Positions 57,591-64,000 of a stretch of 64,000 nucleotides of DNA are shown piece after piece. The position numbers and the translations under genes are program-made. The notes under the pieces were generated by a model. The model saw only the letters and a program-made list of their open reading frames with translations, ran no database searches and was not told where the DNA came from. Source of the stretch: Deltaproteobacteria bacterium (GTDB lineage: Bacteria; Myxococcota_A; Polyangia; JAAYKL01). The stretch is from assembly GCA_016936575.1 (NCBI GenBank), contig JAFGXQ010000172.1, forward strand, positions 36,078 through 100,077. Direction: 5' to 3'. Numbering within the stretch: position 1 is the first letter of the stretch; each line of letters opens with the position of its first letter.

Positions 57591-58769
57591 ATGCCCGATG
57601 ACAAACAGACCGCCCCTGTAAAAGGCGCCTTCCTTGTATTCAGTGCAATTGCCGTTCTATTGCTGGTCGGAATCGGGCTGGCCGCTGAACTGACCCGGAT
57701 ACACGCGAATACCCACCAGAATCCGGAGTTTGAATCCATGTGCGCCATCAGCGATGGGCTGAACTGCGAAACGGTGGCGTTGTCACCGTATTCTATTTTT
57801 CTGAATCTCCCGGTCAGCGTGTGGGGGCTGTTCGGATACCTCACCATCTTTGCTGTGGCGGTGGCTTCCTTGTGGAAGAAAGCCGCTTCGCCATTGTACG
57901 GAGCCATGTTCGGACTCTGCACGGTGGCGTTTCTGTCATCGGCTACACTGGCATTTATCTCATTTACGAAGATTGACTCTTTGTGCCTGTTCTGCATGGG
58001 TACGTATACTGTGAATACCTTGCTGATGACGCTTGTCACTGTTGCGCTGGTGCGCGGCCAAAGAAACCCGATTCGATCCATCGTCGATGACATTACCACA
58101 CTCGTTCGAAAACCGTTGTTGCTCGGGATGCTCTTCATAATCGGCACTGCGCCGATTGGCGTAGGATACGCACTAATCACGCCCTACTGGCAAACGGCCG
58201 GATTCAACGAAATTCCGACCCTGCCCACCGGTGTGGATACGGATGGATATCACTGGGTGGGCGCCCAAACGCCCAAAGTGACCATTATTGAATACAGCGA
58301 CTACGAATGCCCCTACTGCCGAACCGCACATCGACAGCTTCGCGAACTGATCAGTCATTACGCAAAGGATGTGCGACTGGTTCATCGTCACTTTCCGCTC
58401 GACCAGAAATGCAACCCGCGCGTTCGTCAAAAATTTCATCAGTTCGCCTGCCATTTTGCCAGCGCCGCCGAATGCGCCGCCAAACAGGACAAATTCTGGG
58501 AAATGAATGATGCGATCATTTCCAGCCAGGATCACCAGAAGCCCCAAACCATTGATGTAGAAAAATTCGCCATCCAATTGGGAATTGATCGCAGCGAATT
58601 TGATAACTGCATGAAGGAAGAAACGGTTCAAAAAGATATTCTGCGGAACATCAATGCGGGCATTAATGACTACGTTTCGGCAACCCCCACATTCATGGTA
58701 AACGGTCAGAAATTCAAAGGACGTATTACCGAAGAACAGCTGCAGCGGTTGTTGCGAGTGTCGGAGTAG
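57591..58769 (+). CDS. VKOR - DsbA-like thioredoxin fusion protein
   Basis: Multi-TM VKOR region (MCAISDGLNCETVALSPYSIFLNLPVSVWGLFGYL; DSLCLFCMGTYTVN) plus YSDYECPYCRTAHRQLRELISHYAKDVRLVHRHFPLD. Confidence 0.9.
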   Translation: MPDDKQTAPVKGAFLVFSAIAVLLLVGIGLAAELTRIHANTHQNPEFESMCAISDGLNCETVALSPYSIFLNLPVSVWGLFGYLTIFAVAVASLWKKAASPLYGAMFGLCTVAFLSSATLAFISFTKIDSLCLFCMGTYTVNTLLMTLVTVALVRGQRNPIRSIVDDITTLVRKPLLLGMLFIIGTAPIGVGYALITPYWQTAGFNEIPTLPTGVDTDGYHWVGAQTPKVTIIEYSDYECPYCRTAHRQLRELISHYAKDVRLVHRHFPLDQKCNPRVRQKFHQFACHFASAAECAAKQDKFWEMNDAIISSQDHQKPQTIDVEKFAIQLGIDRSEFDNCMKEETVQKDILRNINAGINDYVSATPTFMVNGQKFKGRITEEQLQRLLRVSE

Positions 58770-58816
58770 TTCGGTCCGTACTTACCGATTCGATCGACTG
58801 GCGCAGCACATCAACA

Positions 58817-59263
58817 TCATCGCCCCGGAATTACACGCTCCAACCAGACATCGGCGATGAGCATGCTGTATGGCCCGATTTTTTTACCATTACCGCTTTT
58901 CCCCCATGCCAACTCCCACGGAATAAAAAACCGATATCGCGCGCCCTCCCGCATGAGCATCAATCCCTCCTGTAGTCCTTCCATTGTCTCGGACACGCCG
59001 AAAGTATCCTGCTCCCGCTCCAAAAAAGTATCGCGCACCACCGTACCATCCACCAGTTTAATTCGCTGATCCACCACCACAGTATCCTCCAATCGTGGAC
59101 ATCCACCTTCCGAAGATTCCGCAACCGGAACATATTGAAGACCGCTTGGCAACGTAATCACTCCGGCTTTCTGTCTGTTTCGGTACCAAAAATCTTCGCT
59201 CATTTTTCGATTTTGTCCCTGCGAACCCCGCTGCCCCTTGGTTTTCTTTTCTTTTTTCTTCAT
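58817..59263 (-). CDS. FKBP-type peptidylprolyl isomerase
   Basis: LEDTVVVDQRIKLVDGTVVRDTFLEREQDTFGVSETMEGLQEGLMLMREGARYRFFIPWELAWGKSG; no signal peptide. Confidence 0.85.
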   Translation of the reverse strand: MKKKEKKTKGQRGSQGQNRKMSEDFWYRNRQKAGVITLPSGLQYVPVAESSEGGCPRLEDTVVVDQRIKLVDGTVVRDTFLEREQDTFGVSETMEGLQEGLMLMREGARYRFFIPWELAWGKSGNGKKIGPYSMLIADVWLERVIPGR

Positions 59264-59441
59264 AATTCACTCCCGAAAACTGCTCTATCGAACTCTCCCT
59301 AAAATTACAACTGCCTAAATATACAGAGCTTTTTTGCGATTCGCATTTTTTTTAGATCCCCCTCTCCCCCGAGGCGTCACAACCCATAACAACACCACAC
59401 ACCAACGTGTATCCGTGTGGTACACCTTAAAAGGAGTCGCC

Positions 59442-60347
59442 ATGAAACCGTTTCAATACATATCAACCATTCTTGCCGCATGTATTTTCACATTGATAGC
59501 TGTTCACGCCGAAGCCGGCACCAATGACTCTTCCGCGAACGGCCGATACAGCTTTCAAATAGAAACCACCTACGGCAGTTCACTGCCCACCCACTACTGG
59601 AACGGCTATACATACGTGGAAGGACGCGAGGGTCAGGGATACAACATTCGCGTTTTCAACCACAGCGGCAAACGTATTGAAGCGGTGGTCACCGTAGACG
59701 GACGCGATGCCATCAGCGGCGAACTGGGGAACTACCTGAATAACCGCGGTTATGTCATTGAGCCATACGGCTCGGTCCTTATCAAAGGGTTTCGCACGTC
59801 ATGGAACAACGTGGCCGGATTCTATTTCACCGACATTGAAGATTCGTATTCCGCACGCATGGGCAGCGGGCAGCATGTGGGGGTCATCGGCGTCGCGGTG
59901 TTTGAAGAAAAAGAACGAAACCGTCCGCGCCCCAAACCCATTCAAATCGCACCTCGCAAAAAACGACTGGGAACCGGGTACGGCAGCCGGGGACACCAGC
60001 ACGCAGAAGAAGCGGAGTCATCCGCAGACGCTGCGGCCCCCAGCAGCTCACGGGAAGGCGCGCGACGCTCCCGAGGAACGCGCACGCACGCGCCTAGCCA
60101 GAGCATCGGTACCGGGTACGGTACACGAGAATACTCACCGGCCACACAGACTGAATTTGAGCGCAAGAGTCGACGCCCCCACGCCCGACTGGCTATCTAC
60201 TACGACGACAAAGAATCTCTCATCGAACGAGGCATTATTCCGCGCCCCAAACCACCGGTAAAAAAACGCCGCACGCCAAATCCGTTCCCCGAAAACAACG
60301 ACCCGGGATTCGCGCCTCCGCCGCCGCCACGACATTATTGGGAGTAA
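59442..60347 (+). CDS. Hypothetical exported protein with basic/Pro-rich C-terminus
   Basis: MKPFQYISTILAACIFTLIAVHAEA signal peptide; YNIRVFNHSGKRIEAVVTVDGRDAISGELG; two RLGTGYGSRG / SIGTGYGTRE repeats. Confidence 0.75.
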   Translation: MKPFQYISTILAACIFTLIAVHAEAGTNDSSANGRYSFQIETTYGSSLPTHYWNGYTYVEGREGQGYNIRVFNHSGKRIEAVVTVDGRDAISGELGNYLNNRGYVIEPYGSVLIKGFRTSWNNVAGFYFTDIEDSYSARMGSGQHVGVIGVAVFEEKERNRPRPKPIQIAPRKKRLGTGYGSRGHQHAEEAESSADAAAPSSSREGARRSRGTRTHAPSQSIGTGYGTREYSPATQTEFERKSRRPHARLAIYYDDKESLIERGIIPRPKPPVKKRRTPNPFPENNDPGFAPPPPPRHYWE

Positions 60348-60423
60348 CCCCCCGCTTCGTCAGGCTTCGGTTCAACCCCGTCTCTACTTCGCGTTCACTA
60401 TCAGAAAATATTCGATGATGATT

Positions 60424-62283
60424 CTAGAACAAATCGAGGGCAGTGGTGTACAGGGTTTTGAATTCCGCGCGATCGGGGTCGAGCCAGTCGTCGGTGACGA
60501 TTGCGGTGATGTCATCGAGATACGCTTCATCAGCGAACGGGCTTTCCTTCAATATCTCGGCAAACGCAGCCACTGCCGCCGCCCACTGCATGTCTTCATC
60601 GGCATCATCCAACCGTGTCAGCATCGCAGCGGCGGGCAATGATGTACGCACCTCAGTGGCCGGGTCTTCGGTAGCCGCATGCAGCTCTTTATAACGAACC
60701 TTCACCAGCACCAAATCCTCTGCCGCTACTTCCGGAACCAAATCGCTTTCCTCTCCCGTCGACACCTCCGGCGCGCCGTCCGGCATCGGAATCTCGCCGC
60801 CCTCCATTACCAGCTCATACAATGCCGTTACCTGATGACCGGAGCCGATTTCACCGCCGTCAACAATATCGTTCGTAAAATCGGTATCTGCCACCGCCCG
60901 ATTTTCATATCCCAGCAGACGGTACGCCAATACATGTTCAGCATTGAACTCAACCTGCAGCTTCACGTCTTTGGCGACAAACAGAATCGACGACAGCATT
61001 TCGGTTTCCACGTAATCGTCTGCATCCGCTTCGCTGCTGATCACCGCGTACGTGCCGTTACCCGCATTGGAAACCATTTCCATCATGGCGTCATTCAGGT
61101 TTCCGGTTCCAAAACCAAGAACCGTCAACGTTACGCCGGTTTCTCGCTTTTCCTGGATGATATCCAACAGCTCGGCATTCGAGGATGGCCCCACATTAAA
61201 ATCGCCGTCCGTGCATAAAATCACATGATTCAGACCATCTTCAATAAACGCCGCTTCCGCCTGCTGATATGCCAAGTCCAGACCTGCCGCCCCTGCCGTG
61301 CTTCCACCGGCGGTGAAACTGTTGATCACCTCGACGATTTCATCAGAATTTGACACCGGCGTCGGTTCCATCGCCACATTTGTACCGGACGCATACGTAA
61401 CAATCGAGATAGTATCCTCCGGATCAAGCATAGATACCGTACTCGACAATAAATGTTGTACCAGCGGCAGTTTCAAATCGCTCGACATAGAACCGGATAC
61501 ATCGATGAGAAATACCAAATTGGTGCGCGGCTTTTCCCGAACCGCCGCCTGAATGCCTACCCGAAGCATTCGCGTCTCTGCATTGAAGATGCCCGGCGCG
61601 GCAGCCAGCGAAATCGAAAACGGATCGGCGGCCTCTTCTGCAGGAATCGGATAGTCGTACTCAAAATAATTGATATATTCCTCCAGCCGCACACTGTCCG
61701 GCGCGGGCAACAGACCATTCTGGATATCGCGTTTGAAAATATCATAGCTGGCGGTATCCACGTCGGCGGCAAATGTTGAGAACGGATCACTTTCTGTATA
61801 CACAAACGGATTGGTGCCCACCGGTTCGAAATTGTCATCGGGATTGGTATTGGAGCCATCGTCAATATCGTCAATTATATCGGCATCTGCATCAATATCC
61901 GAATCCGCGTCTGAGTCGCTGTCCGCATCTGAATCTGCGTCCGCATCTGAATCCGTGTCCGCATCTGAATCTGTGTCCGCATCTGAATCTGTGTCCGCAT
62001 CTGCGTCGCTGTCCGAATCCGCGTCACTGTCGGTATCCGTATCCGCATCTGCATCGCTATCGGCATCTGCATCCGCATCTGCATCCGCATCACTATCGCT
62101 ATCTGAATCACCATCCATGTCACCATCGGCGTCGCCATCACTGTCGGAATCGCTGTCGCCGTCTGCATCTCCATCTGTCTGCGCGGGTTCCGATGCGGTA
62201 TCTTTGTTGTCCTCTCCCGACGCACATCCGCACATCACGATGATAAACAACCCCATCATTACTCTCATTAAACTTGCCATCAT
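60424..62283 (-). CDS. YfbK-like vWA lipoprotein with long Ser/Asp/Ala linker
   Basis: Lipobox MCGC; ~100 aa S/D/A linker; [72 protein letters not shown]-terminal DUF3520-like region. Confidence 0.9.
   Translation of the reverse strand: MMASLMRVMMGLFIIVMCGCASGEDNKDTASEPAQTDGDADGDSDSDSDGDADGDMDGDSDSDSDADADADADADSDADADTDTDSDADSDSDADADTDSDADTDSDADTDSDADADSDADSDSDADSDIDADADIIDDIDDGSNTNPDDNFEPVGTNPFVYTESDPFSTFAADVDTASYDIFKRDIQNGLLPAPDSVRLEEYINYFEYDYPIPAEEAADPFSISLAAAPGIFNAETRMLRVGIQAAVREKPRTNLVFLIDVSGSMSSDLKLPLVQHLLSSTVSMLDPEDTISIVTYASGTNVAMEPTPVSNSDEIVEVINSFTAGGSTAGAAGLDLAYQQAEAAFIEDGLNHVILCTDGDFNVGPSSNAELLDIIQEKRETGVTLTVLGFGTGNLNDAMMEMVSNAGNGTYAVISSEADADDYVETEMLSSILFVAKDVKLQVEFNAEHVLAYRLLGYENRAVADTDFTNDIVDGGEIGSGHQVTALYELVMEGGEIPMPDGAPEVSTGEESDLVPEVAAEDLVLVKVRYKELHAATEDPATEVRTSLPAAAMLTRLDDADEDMQWAAAVAAFAEILKESPFADEAYLDDITAIVTDDWLDPDRAEFKTLYTTALDLF
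61879..62181. repeat. Coding tandem repeat (includes 18-bp units at 61921-62010)
   Basis: GTCCGCATCTGAATCTGY repeated with an 18-bp period from 61921, surrounded by degenerate 6-bp Ser/Asp/Ala units. Confidence 0.85.
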
Positions 62284-62496
62284 TTGGGCCCCCTCTTTTG
62301 GTTTTTGAGTTGAATTGTCCAGCCCGAAGCAAAGCAAGGCATGTGCCAACCATTGACACATGGAAAAAACAATAATTACAGGGTATTACAAATCAATGTG
62401 TGCCAAAATGTGCCACATCCCATCCAGGGTACGCAACTCCGAACCATGTGGAACGCGAACTTCCTCGACGCCGGCACCAGATATATTGTTCAGGAG

Positions 62497-63195
62497 CTAC
62501 CGCTTGACTGCGACATCCCAGAGGGTATGACCGCCCTCGGTTCGAGATGCGGCAAACGAGAGAATGCGAAGCCCGAGCTGAACGATACGACCGTCGGGTT
62601 TCTGTAGAGAGATATGTTCATCATCGAGTTTAACAACCGAACAATCACCGAATTGACGATGTCTCACCACATCGCCCACCATCGGTTGCCCCGCAGGTTC
62701 CGACTCCCATAGATGGGCACTGGTCCCCTTCTTTTCAAGCGTCGATGACAAATCCATTGCCTTCGCCCATGCTTTATCTTTGACCGCCTTATCCGCAGTT
62801 TTCTTACCCAGATAGGTACCTGCCGAAATCGGCAGTGCATCCTCCACCGTCTGCAACGGAACCAGCGCCAACTCTAAAAAAGCCGACTGACCGGTGATCA
62901 GTTTACCCCCAACCACGGAGATGCCGTTGTCGGTATGTTTCGCCAGCAGTACCCGATAGTCGCTCATGGTAACGGTTCCGGCATGGCGCACCCTACCTCG
63001 CAGCGATAACAGATCAATCGGTCCATCCAGGTGAACCCGCTTTCCCGCACTGTCTTCGATTTCCGCCCAATTCAGATTTCCGAACCCGGTTATATCGCAA
63101 AAATCCAAATGACTCGAAAGAACCGCGTCATCAAGCGCTTTGGGAACATCAACCGGAGATTCAATGGTTTTGGCAAGAGTGGATGCTTGTGTCAT
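62497..63195 (-). CDS. Hypothetical protein
   Basis: 232 aa complete ORF; GRVRHAGTVTMSDYRVLLAKHTDNGISVVGGKLITGQSAFLELALVPL weakly resembles the PPC/DUF296 fold. Confidence 0.6.
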   Translation of the reverse strand: MTQASTLAKTIESPVDVPKALDDAVLSSHLDFCDITGFGNLNWAEIEDSAGKRVHLDGPIDLLSLRGRVRHAGTVTMSDYRVLLAKHTDNGISVVGGKLITGQSAFLELALVPLQTVEDALPISAGTYLGKKTADKAVKDKAWAKAMDLSSTLEKKGTSAHLWESEPAGQPMVGDVVRHRQFGDCSVVKLDDEHISLQKPDGRIVQLGLRILSFAASRTEGGHTLWDVAVKR

Positions 63196-63307
63196 ACCCT
63201 TTTATCTAGCGCCAATCAGAACCCTGCGCAACTAAGATTCACCTGTAAAAATGTCCCATTGAAAAAAACGCATCGAAAGAGGACATTGATGTCCGTGGAG
63301 CTGAAGT

Positions 63308-63898
63308 TTATCCGGCGTGTTTGGCAAGATAATCGGCCACACCTTCCGCAGTGGGAACCATGGCGTCCTCACCTTCATGCCAGTTTGCCGGGCACACCTC
63401 GCCGTGCTCTTCAGTGAATTGCAGCGCATCCACCATGCGCAATGCCTCATCGACGTTTCTTCCCAGCGGCAGGTCGTTAATTACGCTATGGCGCACAATT
63501 CCTTCTTTATCGATAAGAAACAGTCCGCGCAACGCAACACCGTCCTCGATGAGCACGCCGTAATCCGACGAAATCTTTTTACTCAAATCGGCCACCAGGG
63601 GGAACTGCACGTTTCCGATGCCGCCGTCCTCCACCTTCGTATTTTTCCACGCATAGTGCGAGAATTGAGAGTCCACGGATACGCCGATCACCTCAACACC
63701 CTTTTTCTTGAACGCATCAAGTTTCTTATCGAAAGCGATAATCTCTGAGGGGCACACGAAAGTAAAGTCCAGAGGATAGAAAAACAGAACGACATACTTC
63801 CCTTTGTAAGACGCCAGTTCAAGCTCTTTAATCTCGTTGTTTCCGTATACAGCGGTTGCGGTAAAATTGGGGGCTTCTTTAGTGACTAACGTACTCAT
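63308..63898 (-). CDS. Typical 2-Cys peroxiredoxin (AhpC/Prx family)
   Basis: [57 protein letters not shown]; resolving Cys [11 protein letters not shown]. Confidence 0.95.
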   Translation of the reverse strand: MSTLVTKEAPNFTATAVYGNNEIKELELASYKGKYVVLFFYPLDFTFVCPSEIIAFDKKLDAFKKKGVEVIGVSVDSQFSHYAWKNTKVEDGGIGNVQFPLVADLSKKISSDYGVLIEDGVALRGLFLIDKEGIVRHSVINDLPLGRNVDEALRMVDALQFTEEHGEVCPANWHEGEDAMVPTAEGVADYLAKHAG

Positions 63899-64000
63899 AT
63901 GCTTTCTCCTTCTGTGAAAATACAGTTAAAATGATTGCCCCGTCCTAGTGCTGAAACTGTGCCAAATAAATCGCATCTCCATAAAGCAAATAATTTCAGC

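Noticed and set aside
59394-59421. Inverted repeat ACCACAC...GTGTGGT upstream of the exported protein at 59442
   Set aside because: Only a 7-bp stem with a 14-nt loop in repetitive AC/GT sequence; too weak to call an operator or riboswitch.
61879-62181. CRISPR-like periodic repeat
   Set aside because: Units are 6/18 bp, continuous without spacers and in frame with a coding sequence.
61773-62308. Ser/Ala/Glu-rich and His/Pro-rich ORFs opposite the Ser/Asp linker (61773-62243, 61811-62308)
   Set aside because: They are mirror reads of a low-complexity codon repeat; only the minus frame gives a complete lipoprotein with vWA domain.
1-64000. Mobile element, prophage, tRNA or rRNA
   Set aside because: No transposase, integrase, phage structural genes, tRNA T-loop/acceptor pattern or rRNA sequence recognised on either strand.

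Overview
A 64 kb chromosomal window, protein-dense, with the style of a Myxococcota/deltaproteobacterial genome (many lipoproteins, Ser/Asp-rich surface linkers, HDOD, PilZ and FHA signalling proteins, a PEGA-tailed Ser/Thr kinase). I saw no rRNA, tRNA, CRISPR array, transposase, integrase or phage module. Recognisable blocks: (a) minor type IV pilin operon fimT-pilV-pilW-pilX-pilY1 plus two lipoproteins (1-9495, minus); (b) HDOD / CheR / HDOD signalling genes (10.7-13.5 kb); (c) a fused HisH-HisF protein that reads like eukaryotic HIS7; (d) a GH9-like lipoprotein with the catalytic-base Asp changed to Asn; (e) a cytosolic zinc ribbon-TM-beta-helix protein; (f) an autoregulated tetR-tolC-MFP-RND efflux operon; (g) a four-gene acidic protein / coiled coil / vWA-TM / MinD-like ATPase operon; (h) dapL; (i) a five-gene operon (FHA-TM, lipoprotein, compact CpaF/VirB11-type ATPase, TM protein, lipoprotein) in which every junction is an exact 4-nt overlap, with no TadB/TadC, secretin or pilin beside it; (j) an envelope block with PPIase, L,D-transpeptidase, tatC and tatB, where TatC carries a ~165 aa insertion in a periplasmic loop; (k) MCP, DJ-1/PfpI, recN, cNMP-binding protein, Kazal-like lipoprotein, radical SAM, STPK, purN, VKOR-DsbA, FKBP, a YfbK-like vWA protein and a peroxiredoxin. 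The best candidates for something undescribed are the five-gene ATPase operon (37731-41236) and the TatC insertion (44362-44859). All family calls come from reading motifs by eye; no searches were run.
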